In this document: positions 18,245-26,886 of the stretch, in pieces
Position numbering within the stretch: position 1 is the stretch's first letter
How the letters are laid out: the number at the start of each line of letters is the position of its first letter
From: Mesorhizobium sp.
GTDB taxonomy: Bacteria > Pseudomonadota > Alphaproteobacteria > Rhizobiales > Rhizobiaceae
Assembly: GCF_004963255.1 (NCBI RefSeq)
Contig: NZ_SUGA01000016.1
Span: forward strand, 59,898-123,897
DNA: 64,000 nucleotides
Direction of reading: 5' to 3'
Translations under genes and position numbers: made by a program
Notes under the pieces: generated by a model
Seen by the model: the letters and a program-made list of their open reading frames with translations, nothing else
What the model was told of the DNA's origin: nothing
Databases searched by the model: none

Positions 18245-18550
18245 CTACCTGCGGATGATCTCGTGAAACTCTTCGCGCCGGCCGGGCTCGTCGGCGGCGA
18301 CGACCAGGGCCAGCTGGCGCTCGTCGAAGATCCTGAACCATTCGTCCCATTCGACGAGCTCGTAGCCGCCGGCGTTAATCGGACGCTCCGGGCGGTCGGT
18401 GTCCTCATAGGCGTTCTGCCCAAATACAAGACGCAGCATGGCCTGCGTTCCAGCCTCGGGCGAGACGTCTACGATGGCCGGGAAGCCGGCGCGCGCCGCC
18501 GCCCAGGAGCGGATTTCATCGTGATCGGTCAAAGTGATCGTGTCGGCCAT
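18245..18550 (-). CDS. hypothetical protein
   Basis: I do not recognise this 101-residue acidic cytoplasmic protein. It has no signal peptide or membrane segment. Conserved-looking parts are ITLTDHDEIRSWAAARAGFPAIVD and LVEWDEWFRIFDERQLALVV. The ATG at 18550 follows AGGAGA, which decides against a longer frame. It is convergent with leuC across a shared terminator. Confidence 0.75.
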   Translation of the reverse strand: MADTITLTDHDEIRSWAAARAGFPAIVDVSPEAGTQAMLRLVFGQNAYEDTDRPERPINAGGYELVEWDEWFRIFDERQLALVVAADEPGRREEFHEIIRR

Positions 18551-18716
18551 CGCAATCGTCTCCTGTCTGGCGACTCTAGTCTGGCCGGACAACGCCGCTC
18601 CGGCAAGCCCGGTTCCGCATGGTTTCGCGGCGTATTTATCGAGAGCGCTTAACCGCTTGTTTGGGCTTAAGTCCTAGTATCTCCCGTCGGGTAAAGTTGG
18701 GGAAAGTCGCAGTCCT

Positions 18717-19913
18717 TTGGACACCGGTCTGCTCATAGCGCTGCTCAATCCGACGATAGCGCTGGCGCTCGGCGCTGCGTTTGTCGTGCTGTGGTGCTAT
18801 CAGCGCCATCGTCCCTATCTTGCGGTCCTGGCGGCAAGCTATGCTTTCGCCGCGGGCGGGTTCCTGTTCCAGCACTTCACCCTCCCGGCCGGCCTGGCGC
18901 CGTCCAAGTTCCTCTCCAATCTGTGCTTCTGCCTTGCCGGGTCCTGTCTGGTGGGCGCCATCGTCGCGCGCCACGGCCGGCCCGTCCCTTATGTCGGGAT
19001 CGGCGTGCTGGCGGGAAGCGGCATGGCTGCGTTCAGCTGGTTCCTGCTCGTTCAGCCGGACCTGACATGGCGCATCCTCGTCGTCAATTTCGCGCTTGGC
19101 GGCATCAGCCTTCTGGCCGCCGCCGAACTGCGCGTGGTGCGCGGCAATGGTCCGACGGAAAAAATGCTGTTCGTGCTGGCGTTGCTTTCCGGGCTGAACT
19201 TCTTCGTGCGGACGCTGGCCATCATCATCGCGAATGGACCGTTCAAGAGCTACGACGAGCTCTATGCCTCGTCCTACTGGACGACGGCGCTGCTGCTGCA
19301 CGCGCTGCTGTCGCTGCTGATCGCGCTTTGCCTGTTCACCGCGGCGGCGCTAGACGTGGTGCGGGCGCTGAAGGCCGAGACCCACACCGATCCGCTCTCG
19401 GGCATCCTCAACCGTCGCGGCTTCGAGGAGCGGTCGACCGTGCTGCTCGATCAGTGCGCCAGGGCAGGCTTTCCCGTCGCCCTGGTGCTGGCCGACCTCG
19501 ATCACTTCAAGGCCCTGAACGATCAATACGGGCATGAGGCCGGCGACCGGGTGATCGCCGACTTCGCCGCGAAGTTGCGTTCCGCCACCGGCGCGCGCGG
19601 AGCCGCCGGCCGCATCGGCGGCGAAGAATTCGCCGTGCTTCTGCCACTCAGCGACCTGGGGGCGGCAAGGCTGTTCGCCGAGGCGATCCGTAGCTTCTAT
19701 TCGGCCGGCACGATCGACGGCCTGCCGCCCGGCGCCAGGGTGACCGCCAGCTTCGGCGTCGCCGCCCGCTCCGGCAGGGAAGGGCTGATGCCCTTGATGC
19801 GGCGCGCCGATGAGGCGCTCTACAAGGCCAAGAAGAACGGCCGCGACAGCGTGCGGCTTTCCTATGAGAGGCCCGAAACGACGTTCGTCGCCGAGCGGCT
19901 CGCTGTCGGCTGA
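18717..19913 (+). CDS. membrane GGDEF diguanylate cyclase
   Basis: This 398-residue protein starts at TTG. Residues 1-220 hold six or more hydrophobic segments and no recognised sensor domain. The GGDEF domain runs from about 225 to 385, with LADLDHFKALNDQYGHEAGDRV and the active-site GGEEF at 301-305. It should make cyclic di-GMP. No RxxD inhibitory site lies at the usual place before GGEEF (the sequence there is GARGAAGRI), so product inhibition is probably absent. A paralogue with the same layout lies at 20175-21377. Confidence 0.92.
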   Translation: MDTGLLIALLNPTIALALGAAFVVLWCYQRHRPYLAVLAASYAFAAGGFLFQHFTLPAGLAPSKFLSNLCFCLAGSCLVGAIVARHGRPVPYVGIGVLAGSGMAAFSWFLLVQPDLTWRILVVNFALGGISLLAAAELRVVRGNGPTEKMLFVLALLSGLNFFVRTLAIIIANGPFKSYDELYASSYWTTALLLHALLSLLIALCLFTAAALDVVRALKAETHTDPLSGILNRRGFEERSTVLLDQCARAGFPVALVLADLDHFKALNDQYGHEAGDRVIADFAAKLRSATGARGAAGRIGGEEFAVLLPLSDLGAARLFAEAIRSFYSAGTIDGLPPGARVTASFGVAARSGREGLMPLMRRADEALYKAKKNGRDSVRLSYERPETTFVAERLAVG

Positions 19914-19933
19914 GGCAGGTGGACACCCGCGCC

Positions 19934-20002
19934 TTCGTCATCCTCGGGTCTGCGCGCGTCGCTTCGCTCCTTGCTTCGCCCGTGGATGACGATCGCAGGG
20001 AT
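19934..20002. repeat. family E repeat arm, solo copy
   Basis: The sequence CGTCATCCTCGGGTCTGCGC then GCGTCGCTTCGCTCCTTGCT followed by TCGCCCGTGGATGACG is close to the right arm of the longer element at 38328-38533. It lies between the two GGDEF genes. The rest of the 19914-20174 gap shows no gene. Confidence 0.75.
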
Positions 20003-20174
20003 GGCTCGGCCAATCGCGGACCAGGGATTGCCATTGACCTCTACGTCGCGTTCCAAATGCTCTGACGACCGGACGGGCTTTTCAGCCAATCGCGAAGGCC
20101 CGCGCTCCTTCCGCCATACCACGCGTTAACGTGATTTTCGCCGGTCGATGATAGCTCTCGGTCAAGGAGCAGAC

Positions 20175-21377
20175 ATGGGCAGCGCCGACTTCATATTGAT
20201 GATCAACCTCGCCGTCGCCGGGCTGCTGGCGGCGGCGTTCATGGCGATTGCCGTGTATGGCACCGGGCGCGCGTCGGCGCGTTGGCTTGCCTTCAGCTAC
20301 CTGCTCGGCATGGCTTATTTCGGCATCGAATTCAGCATCCCCTCCTTCTCGGACGCCCGGTTGCCGGTCGTTGCAGCCTTTGCCGTGTTCCTCGGCGCGA
20401 CCATCGCTTTCAACGGCGGGTTGGCCCATAAATACGGCGTGCGGCCGCCATGGGCGCCGATGCTGTGCTTCCTGTTCGTCGCGTCGGCCGCCGTCTATCT
20501 GGTGCAGGACCTGCCGCGCCAGTCGTTGGCGCGGATGATGGCCTACCAGCTTCCTTATGCCGCCATGCAGTTCGCGGCGCTCGGCATCGTGCTGTCCTCC
20601 CGGCAGAGGCTTGCATGGCTGGACCATGTGCTCGCGCTGGTGCTTGGCGCCAGCGCCGTGCAATTCGCCTCCAAGCCATTCATCGCCGGCGCGCTGGGTG
20701 GCTGGGGCGCCAATCCGCAGGCCTATGTGCAGACGGCTTACGCGCTGGTGTCGCAATCGGTCGGCACCGTGTTCGGGCTGGCGCTGGCGCTGCTTGCGCT
20801 CGCCGTGCTGGTGCGCGACGCGCTCAGCGAGGCGACCTCGAAATCGGAAACCGACGCTTTGTCGCGGCTGCTCAATCGCGGCGGCTTCGAGCGCCACGCG
20901 AACTTTGCGATGCGCGACGCCGTCCGCCGCGGCGTGCCGGTGGCGCTGGTGATCGCCGATCTCGACTATTTCAAGAGCATCAACGACAGCTATGGCCATG
21001 CCTGCGGCGACCGCGTCATCGAGACATTCGCCGGCTTCCTGCGCGAGGCCGCGGCCGAGCACCATGTCGCCGGCCGTATCGGCGGGGAGGAGTTCGCCAT
21101 CATCCTGCCCGGCACCAACCTTGCCGCGGCGCGGCTGTTTGCCGAAGGCACACGCAACGCTTTTGGAGCCTTGCCGATCGAGGGCCTGCCGGCCGATTAT
21201 CGCTGCAGCGCAAGCTTCGGCGTGGCGGAGCTGGCCGCCGACGAAGGGTTTGCCGATCTTCTGCGGCGCGCCGACGCCGCGCTCTACGAAGCCAAGAATG
21301 CCGGCCGCGACTGCGTGCGCGTGTCAGGCACGCTTAGGCGGCGCCAAACGCCGACGATCTTCAACGGCAAGGGCTGA
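20175..21377 (+). CDS. membrane GGDEF diguanylate cyclase (paralogue)
   Basis: This 400-residue protein has an N-terminal membrane half with about six hydrophobic segments, then a GGDEF domain with IADLDYFKSINDSYGHACGDRV and GGEEF at 303-307. As in its upstream paralogue, no RxxD inhibitory site precedes GGEEF (AAAEHHVAGRI). AAGGAG at 20164-20169 supports the ATG at 20175 over one 27 bases earlier. The two neighbours probably arose by tandem duplication, and the membrane halves have diverged more than the catalytic halves. Its 3' end overlaps the convergent gene by 17 bases. Confidence 0.92.
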   Translation: MGSADFILMINLAVAGLLAAAFMAIAVYGTGRASARWLAFSYLLGMAYFGIEFSIPSFSDARLPVVAAFAVFLGATIAFNGGLAHKYGVRPPWAPMLCFLFVASAAVYLVQDLPRQSLARMMAYQLPYAAMQFAALGIVLSSRQRLAWLDHVLALVLGASAVQFASKPFIAGALGGWGANPQAYVQTAYALVSQSVGTVFGLALALLALAVLVRDALSEATSKSETDALSRLLNRGGFERHANFAMRDAVRRGVPVALVIADLDYFKSINDSYGHACGDRVIETFAGFLREAAAEHHVAGRIGGEEFAIILPGTNLAAARLFAEGTRNAFGALPIEGLPADYRCSASFGVAELAADEGFADLLRRADAALYEAKNAGRDCVRVSGTLRRRQTPTIFNGKG

Positions 21378-21717
21378 GGTTGGGCATCTCGCCATCGGAA
21401 AGCCCGTACATATAGGAGCGTCCCTTCACCAGCACCGGCGCCTGGTAGCAGCCGGGCGCGCCCGGCTCGTCCGCGTCGTCATAGACGACGTCGGGCTGGC
21501 CGGCACTGGTAAAGTTCGAGAGCTCCTTAGCGTGCCTGCCCTCGCCGACGATGATGCGCTTGTAGCCGGCGGCGCTGTCGATGACGAGATTGCCGAAGGA
21601 ATCGGCGTAGACGCGGTCATGATGACGCAATCCGGCTTCGGCCGGTACGGCGATCGCCAAGACCAGCCCCGCCAGCACTGCTGCGGCAAGGCTTGCCCGC
21701 ACTGAATTCGAACGCAT
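21361..21717 (-). CDS. small secreted hypothetical protein
   Basis: This 118-residue protein has a signal peptide (RSNSVRASLAAAVLAGLVLAI, cleavage near AEAG). The mature part, about 90 residues, starts GLRHHDRVYADSFGNLVID and has two cysteines (PGCYQAP, LSPCR), probably disulfide-bonded in the periplasm. No family is recognised. AGGGAGAG precedes the ATG. A TTAA-N7-TTAAC site lies 60-75 bases upstream, which suggests cell-cycle control (see the separate entry). Confidence 0.78.
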   Translation of the reverse strand: MRSNSVRASLAAAVLAGLVLAIAVPAEAGLRHHDRVYADSFGNLVIDSAAGYKRIIVGEGRHAKELSNFTSAGQPDVVYDDADEPGAPGCYQAPVLVKGRSYMYGLSDGEMPNLSPCR

Positions 21718-21776
21718 GTCGCTCTCCCTTGATCGGCGCCACGGATCGCGCCTGGATTCCCGGTCCGAATCGGAAA

Positions 21777-21792
21777 TTAACCCTTTCTTAAC
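21777..21792 (-). promoter_or_regulatory. CtrA-type site upstream of the secreted protein gene
   Basis: TTAA CCCTTTC TTAAC matches the full CtrA consensus TTAA-N7-TTAAC. A third half-site TTAAG begins at 21798. It lies 60 bases upstream of the start of the minus-strand secreted protein gene, a position that could overlap a -35 box. The half-sites are AT-rich, so chance occurrence remains possible. Confidence 0.5.
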
Positions 21793-21932
21793 CTTTGTTA
21801 AGAGGCAGGGGGCTTTCGGCGCCGGTTCTTAAGGAACATGGTTAATTTTCGAAGGCCCGGTTCTTGCCCGCCGTCGGGCGGTCCTGCAGCCGACTCACTC
21901 TGGTCGAACTTGATCTTGATGCGTCGCGTGGC

Positions 21933-22036
21933 TAGAGCGGTTCGCCGTTTAACGGAAACGACAAACCACTCTACCTCTTTGTTTTGACGCAATTCCGGGC
22001 GGAAAACCGTTTCACACTTTTCCTGGAATTGCTGTA
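21933..22036. repeat. family B hairpin element, copy 2
   Basis: TAGAGC starts the element at 21933. An imperfect hairpin (GGTTCGCCGTTT / GGAAACGACAAACC) follows, then CCTCTTTGTTTTGACG, CAATTCCGGGCGG and ACACTTTTCCTGGAATTGC. It ends just before the lipoprotein gene. Upstream, 21793-21932 holds only AT-rich TTAA half-sites and no ORF. Confidence 0.75.
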
Positions 22037-22062
22037 GCGTGCCGCGAACGAAAGGGCAGCGA

Positions 22063-22557
22063 ATGAGTTTTGGCCACACGGTTCGGGTGTCGATCACCAT
22101 CCCGCTGCTTCTCGCCGCCGCGGCCTGCGTGCCGCAGGACGGCGCGCCGAAGGCGGCCAATGCGGCGGCGCCGGTGGCCGCGCCTGCGCTGGCACAGCAG
22201 TCCGCCGCATCCGCGACGCCTCCAGCGCCGCCGGCATCTCAAATGCCGCAGGGAGCCACTGCGCCCAAAACGCCCGCACCCCAGGCAACCAAGATCATCA
22301 CCGACCTCACCGTGCCGCGATCCGGCATCGGCACAGCCACCTACAGATGCGGCAATGGCGGCATGATCACCATCCAGAATCTCGGCTCGTCGCTGCGCGT
22401 GGCTCGCCCGGATGGCTCGACCGAGGAATTCGCGGCCTCGCCCGCCAACCAGAGCAGCCGCTACCAAGAAGCGGTGACACATGACGCAATCGTGATCGAC
22501 GGCCGCGAGGCGCTGGTGATGAAGAGGGGATCCACCCCGCAGACCTGTCGCAGATAG
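22063..22557 (+). CDS. putative lipoprotein, MliC-like C-terminal domain
   Basis: This 164-residue protein has an N-terminal signal that ends LLLAAAACVPQ, a probable lipobox with lipidated Cys. A low-complexity Ala/Pro linker (about 25-85) and a compact C-terminal domain of about 70 residues follow. The domain TATYRCGNGGMITIQN ... SSRYQEAVTHDAIVID ... TCRR has the Tyr-x-Cys start and terminal Cys seen in lysozyme-inhibitor (MliC) domains. That assignment is by pattern only. The start is supported by AAAGGG. Confidence 0.68.
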   Translation: MSFGHTVRVSITIPLLLAAAACVPQDGAPKAANAAAPVAAPALAQQSAASATPPAPPASQMPQGATAPKTPAPQATKIITDLTVPRSGIGTATYRCGNGGMITIQNLGSSLRVARPDGSTEEFAASPANQSSRYQEAVTHDAIVIDGREALVMKRGSTPQTCRR

Positions 22558-22567
22558 CGGGTGGGCT

Positions 22568-22718
22568 GATCTTCAGGTGAGGCCGGCCTGCATATGGCGG
22601 CTCCTGCGCTTCCGGTGCTCACGTACTTCAAGTACGCTCCGCTCCGGTTCTCGCAAGCCACCTTGTTTGGTCGCTTCGCGCCCGTCTTCGACTCCGACTC
22701 GGCCTGACCTGAATCTCA
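22568..22718. repeat. family A mosaic palindrome, copy 1 (long form)
   Basis: The left end CTTCAGGTGAGGCCGGCCTG and right end CGGCCTGACCTGAATCTC are inverted. The core contains CTTCCGGTGCTCACGTAC, TTCAA, GTACGCTCCGCTCCGG. This long form has an additional segment TTGGTCGCTTCGCGCCCGTC that is also in copy 4 (41694). It starts 10 bases after a stop codon. Confidence 0.9.
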
Positions 22719-22970
22719 GCACACCCGCGCTTGTCCACGCAGCTGTGTATACCGCACTGCAACGAGACCTTGCGCCGGCTTCGAAACAACCGCTAATCGA
22801 TTGAAGCGCGCGGCCGCAAATTTGTCAGACTAAATGATGTTTCCAAAACGATTTTCCGGCTTTGACGCGGTGCAAAAAGCGCATTAGAAACCGCCTGTCC
22901 GGAGCCATATATGAGGGCGGAAAACGCTGCTCCTCGGTAGCGGCATCCAGGACGCCGAACTGGGGCAGCC
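22719..22970 (+). promoter_or_regulatory. sdh operon promoter region
   Basis: This region between the repeat and sdhC contains no gene. A candidate sigma-70-like promoter is TTGACG (22862-22867) with TTAGAA/TAGAAA about 16-17 bases later. The 80 bases before sdhC are probably leader. The assignment rests on motif match only. Confidence 0.4.
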
Positions 22971-23393
22971 ATGAGCAAATCACCAGCCACCCGCGCAGTT
23001 GCCAGACGTGAACGGCCGCTCTCGCCGCATCTGACGATCTACCGGCCGCCGATCACGATGACGATGTCGATCATCCATCGCATCACCGGCGCCGCGCTTT
23101 ATTTCGGCACGCTGCTGGTGGCGGCGTGGCTGATCGCCGCCGCGAGCTCGCAGGCCGCCTTCGACTGGGTCGACTGGGCTTTCGGCTCCTGGCTCGGCCG
23201 GCTGGTTCTGTTCGGTTATACCTGGGCGCTGATGCACCACATGCTGGGCGGGCTGCGGCACCTCATCTGGGACACCGGCGCGGGGCTCGAAAAACACACC
23301 GCCTCGAAGATCGCCTGGGCGACGCTCGCCGGCTCGATCGTGCTGACGCTCCTGATCTGGATAGCGGGCTATGCGGCAAGGGGGGCCTTTTGA
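22971..23393 (+). CDS. sdhC: succinate dehydrogenase cytochrome b556 subunit
   Basis: This 140-residue membrane anchor has three transmembrane segments. The signature RPLSPHLTIYRPPITMTMSI then IHRITGAALYFG is at residues 20-50, and the heme-ligand histidine region is WALMHHMLGGLRHLIWD. It forms the quinone site with SdhD. The TGATG junction at 23391-23395 couples it to sdhD. Confidence 0.96.
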   Translation: MSKSPATRAVARRERPLSPHLTIYRPPITMTMSIIHRITGAALYFGTLLVAAWLIAAASSQAAFDWVDWAFGSWLGRLVLFGYTWALMHHMLGGLRHLIWDTGAGLEKHTASKIAWATLAGSIVLTLLIWIAGYAARGAF

Positions 23394-23788
23394 TGAACGC
23401 ACACAATTCGGACATGCGCACTCCGCTGGCGAGGGTCCGCGGTCTCGGTTCGGCCCGCGAAGGCACCGGGCATTTCTGGCGGCAGCGGCTGACCGCCATC
23501 GCCAACATTCCTTTGGTCCTGTTCTTCGTCGGCTTCCTGATCGCGATCAACGGCCACGGCTACGCGGAAGTGCGGTCTGCGCTCGCGAACCCGTTTGTGG
23601 TTGTCATGTTCGGGTTGGTGTTGATCTCGCCGCTCTACCATATGCGTATCGGCATGCAGGTGATCATCGAGGATTATGTGCATGGCGAGGGCATGAAGCT
23701 GGCGCTGATCGCGCTCAACACCTTCTTCTGCGTGGCAGTCGGCGTCGCTTCGCTGTTTGCCCTGCTCAAACTCGCATTCGGAGGCTGA
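23393..23788 (+). CDS. sdhD: succinate dehydrogenase membrane anchor subunit
   Basis: This 131-residue protein has three hydrophobic segments, with GTGHFWRQRLTAIANIPLVL before the first and YHMRIGMQVIIEDYVHGEG, the conserved heme/quinone region, in the middle. Its ATG overlaps the sdhC stop by one base. It ends 4 bases before the sdhA start. Confidence 0.95.
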   Translation: MNAHNSDMRTPLARVRGLGSAREGTGHFWRQRLTAIANIPLVLFFVGFLIAINGHGYAEVRSALANPFVVVMFGLVLISPLYHMRIGMQVIIEDYVHGEGMKLALIALNTFFCVAVGVASLFALLKLAFGG

Positions 23789-23792
23789 CGTC

Positions 23793-25628
23793 TTGGCCAA
23801 CGCAAATACAGCCGGCACGGCTTCCGCCTACACTTTTGTCGATCACAAATTCGACGTGGTGATCGTCGGCGCCGGCGGCGCCGGCCTGCGCGCCACGCTC
23901 GGCATGGCCGAGCAGGGGCTACGCACCGCCTGCATCACCAAGGTGTTCCCGACCCGCTCGCACACGGTCGCCGCGCAAGGCGGCATCGCCGCCTCGCTCG
24001 CCAATATGGGCCCCGACAACTGGCAGTGGCACCTCTTCGACACCGTCAAGGGCTCGGACTGGCTGGGCGATATCGACGCGCAGGAATACATGGTGCGCGA
24101 GGCGCCAGCGGCGGTCTACGAGCTCGAGCATTACGGCGTGCCGTTCTCGCGCACCGAAGAGGGCAAGATCTACCAGCGGCCGTTCGGCGGCATGATGATG
24201 AATTTCGGCGATGGCCCGCCGGTACAGCGCACCTGTGCGGCAGCCGACCGCACCGGCCATGCCATGCTGCACACGCTCTACGGCCAGTCGCTGAAGAACA
24301 ACGCGCAGTTCTTCATCGAATATTTCGCGCTCGACCTGATCACCGAGCCGGACGGCACCTGCACCGGCGTGATGGCCTGGAATCTCGATGACGGCACAAT
24401 CCACCGCTTCTCGGCCAAGATGGTGGTGCTGGCGACCGGCGGCTACGGCCGCGCCTATTTCTCCGCCACCTCGGCGCATACCTGCACCGGCGATGGCGGC
24501 GGCATGGCGGCTCGAGCCGGGCTCGCGCTGCAGGACATGGAGTTCGTACAGTTCCACCCCACCGGCATCTATGGCGCCGGCTGCCTGATCACCGAAGGCG
24601 CGCGCGGCGAGGGCGGCTATCTCGTCAATTCGGAGGGCGAGCGCTTCATGGAGCGCTATGCGCCGTCGGCCAAGGACCTTGCGTCGCGCGATGTCGTCTC
24701 GCGCTGCATGACGATGGAGATCCGCGAAGGCCGCGGCGTCGGGCCGAAGAAGGATCACATCTTCCTGCATCTCGACCATCTCGACCCGGCGGTGCTGCAT
24801 GAGCGGCTGCCCGGTATTTCGGAATCGGCAAAGATCTTCGCCGGCGTCGACCTGACCAAGGAGCCGATCCCGGTGCTGCCGACGGTGCACTACAATATGG
24901 GCGGCGTGCCGACCAATTATTGGGGCGAAGTGCTCAACCCAACGGCCGAGAGCCCAGATCGCGTGCTGCCCGGCCTGATGGCGGTGGGCGAGGCTGCTTG
25001 CGCCTCGGTGCACGGCGCCAACCGGCTGGGCTCCAACTCGCTGATCGACCTTGTCGTCTTCGGCCGTGCCGCGGCCATCCGCGCCGGCGAGGTGATCGAC
25101 CGCAATTCGCCTGTCCCTTCGCCCAACGCGGCCTCGGTCGAGAAGATCATGGACCGCTTCGACAGGCTGCGTCATGCCAACGGCTCGACGCCGACGGCAA
25201 GCTTGCGGGAGAAGATGCAGCGGGCGATGCAGGAAGACGCGGCGGTTTTCCGCACGCAGGAATCGCTCGACAATGGCTGCAAGCGCATTTCGGAAATTTG
25301 GAACGAGCTCAAGGACATCAAGGTCACCGACCGCTCGATGATCTGGAATTCCGACCTCGTCGAGACGCTGGAGCTGGAAAACCTGATGGCCAATGCCATC
25401 ACCACGGTCTATGGCGCCGCGGCGCGCAAAGAGAGCCGCGGCGCGCATGCGCGGGAGGATTTCTCGGCCCGCGACGACGCCAACTGGCGCAAGCACACGC
25501 TGGCCCATGTCAGCGAGGGCGGCACAGTGACGCTCACCTACCGGCCGGTGCACACCGAGACGCTGCTGGCGGAAAAGGATGGCGGCATCAACCCGGCCAA
25601 GATCGCGCCGAAAGCCAGGGTGTATTGA
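23793..25628 (+). CDS. sdhA: succinate dehydrogenase flavoprotein subunit
   Basis: This 611-residue subunit oxidises succinate. It starts at TTG (23793), supported by GGAGG at 23779 and by the homologous N-terminus; an in-frame ATG upstream lies inside sdhD. FAD-binding VVIVGAGGAGLRA is followed by FPTRSHTVAAQGG, where H57 is expected to carry covalent FAD. The catalytic regions FHPTGI, GARGEGG and HYNMGGVPTN are all present. It is the third gene of the operon. A DUF3052 gene follows 2 bases after the stop. Confidence 0.97.
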   Translation: MANANTAGTASAYTFVDHKFDVVIVGAGGAGLRATLGMAEQGLRTACITKVFPTRSHTVAAQGGIAASLANMGPDNWQWHLFDTVKGSDWLGDIDAQEYMVREAPAAVYELEHYGVPFSRTEEGKIYQRPFGGMMMNFGDGPPVQRTCAAADRTGHAMLHTLYGQSLKNNAQFFIEYFALDLITEPDGTCTGVMAWNLDDGTIHRFSAKMVVLATGGYGRAYFSATSAHTCTGDGGGMAARAGLALQDMEFVQFHPTGIYGAGCLITEGARGEGGYLVNSEGERFMERYAPSAKDLASRDVVSRCMTMEIREGRGVGPKKDHIFLHLDHLDPAVLHERLPGISESAKIFAGVDLTKEPIPVLPTVHYNMGGVPTNYWGEVLNPTAESPDRVLPGLMAVGEAACASVHGANRLGSNSLIDLVVFGRAAAIRAGEVIDRNSPVPSPNAASVEKIMDRFDRLRHANGSTPTASLREKMQRAMQEDAAVFRTQESLDNGCKRISEIWNELKDIKVTDRSMIWNSDLVETLELENLMANAITTVYGAAARKESRGAHAREDFSARDDANWRKHTLAHVSEGGTVTLTYRPVHTETLLAEKDGGINPAKIAPKARVY

Positions 25629-25630
25629 CC

Positions 25631-26065
25631 ATGGCATTGGCGGCCGCGAGATATTCCGGCAGGCCCCTTCCGGCCAAGCTCGGCCTGAAGGACGGCATGG
25701 TTGCCGCCTTCATCGCGCTGCCGCCGGAGCTCGATGATCTGGCTGAAGCGGTGTCCTTCGCCACTGTCGATCGGCTGCCGAAATGGTCGGCGATCTCGGG
25801 CCACCGCAAATATGATGCCGTGCATGCCTTCACCGGGCAGCGCGCCGAGATCGAGGACGGCTTGGCCGGCATCGAGACGGCGATCAAGCGCGACGGCATG
25901 GTCTGGGTCTCCTGGCCGAAGACGGCCTCGAAAGTGCCGACCGACGTCACCGAGGACGTGATCCGGTCGGAGGCGCTGAAGCGCGACCTGGTCGACGTCA
26001 AGGTCGCCGCCGTCAACGAAATCTGGTCCGGGCTGAAGCTCGTCATCCGAAAGGACCGCAGGTAA
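25631..26065 (+). CDS. DUF3052-family protein inside the sdh operon
   Basis: This 144-residue cytoplasmic protein has no membrane segment. It has the DUF3052 pattern: YSGRPLPAKLGLKDG at the N-terminus, then VWVSWPKTASKVPTDVTEDV (91-110) and DLVDVKVAAVNEIWSGLKLV near the end. The family's function is unknown to me. It starts 2 bases after sdhA and its stop overlaps the sdhB start by one base (TAATG), so it is tightly coupled to both. This placement suggests a role connected with SDH assembly or regulation, which is an inference from position only. Confidence 0.9.
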   Translation: MALAAARYSGRPLPAKLGLKDGMVAAFIALPPELDDLAEAVSFATVDRLPKWSAISGHRKYDAVHAFTGQRAEIEDGLAGIETAIKRDGMVWVSWPKTASKVPTDVTEDVIRSEALKRDLVDVKVAAVNEIWSGLKLVIRKDRR

Positions 26066-26844
26066 TGGTCGAACTCACGCTTCCGAAGAATTCCAAGGTC
26101 CAGCAAGGCAAGACCTGGCCGAAGCCGGAGGGCGCCACCAATCTGCGCGAATACCGCATCTACCGCTGGTCGCCGGACGATGGCGGAAACCCGCGCATGG
26201 ACACGTATTTCGTCGACATGGACGATTGCGGCCCGATGGTGCTGGACGCGCTTTTGTGGATCAAGAACAAGATCGACCCGACGCTGACGCTGCGCCGCTC
26301 CTGCCGCGAGGGCATCTGCGGCTCCTGCGCCATGAACATCGACGGCTCCAACACGCTCGCCTGCACCAAGGGCGCCGACGACATCTCCGGCGCGGTGAAG
26401 ATCTACCCGCTGCCGCATATGCCGGTGATCAAGGACCTGGTGCCCGACCTCACCAATTTCTACGCCCAGCACGCTTCGATCGAGCCGTGGCTGAAGACGG
26501 TCTCGCCGACACCGGCCAAGGAATGGCTGCAGAGCCATGAGGATCGCGAGAAGCTCGACGGGCTCTACGAATGCATCCTGTGCGCCTGCTGCTCGACGTC
26601 CTGCCCAAGCTACTGGTGGAACGGCGACCGCTATCTCGGCCCGGCGACGCTGCTGCAGGCCTATCGCTGGCTGATCGACAGCCGCGACGAGGCCAAGGGC
26701 GAGCGGCTCGACAATCTCGAAGACCCGTTCCGACTCTATCGCTGCCACACCATCATGAATTGCGCGCAGACCTGCCCGAAGGGATTGAATCCGGCCAAGG
26801 CGATCGCGGAAATCAAGAAGATGATGGTGGAGAGACGGGTTTAG
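26065..26844 (+). CDS. sdhB: succinate dehydrogenase iron-sulfur subunit
   Basis: This 259-residue subunit carries three clusters: 2Fe-2S in SCREGICGSCAMNIDG plus LAC, 4Fe-4S in CILCACCSTSCP, and 3Fe-4S in CHTIMNCAQTCPKGLNP. It passes electrons from SdhA to the membrane quinone. The start overlaps the DUF3052 stop by one base. The operon ends here, followed by a family C repeat. Confidence 0.97.
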   Translation: MVELTLPKNSKVQQGKTWPKPEGATNLREYRIYRWSPDDGGNPRMDTYFVDMDDCGPMVLDALLWIKNKIDPTLTLRRSCREGICGSCAMNIDGSNTLACTKGADDISGAVKIYPLPHMPVIKDLVPDLTNFYAQHASIEPWLKTVSPTPAKEWLQSHEDREKLDGLYECILCACCSTSCPSYWWNGDRYLGPATLLQAYRWLIDSRDEAKGERLDNLEDPFRLYRCHTIMNCAQTCPKGLNPAKAIAEIKKMMVERRV

Positions 26845-26886
26845 TCGGGCGAAGTCGCTCGCGGTGCTTTGAAGGCAGCGATCCTT

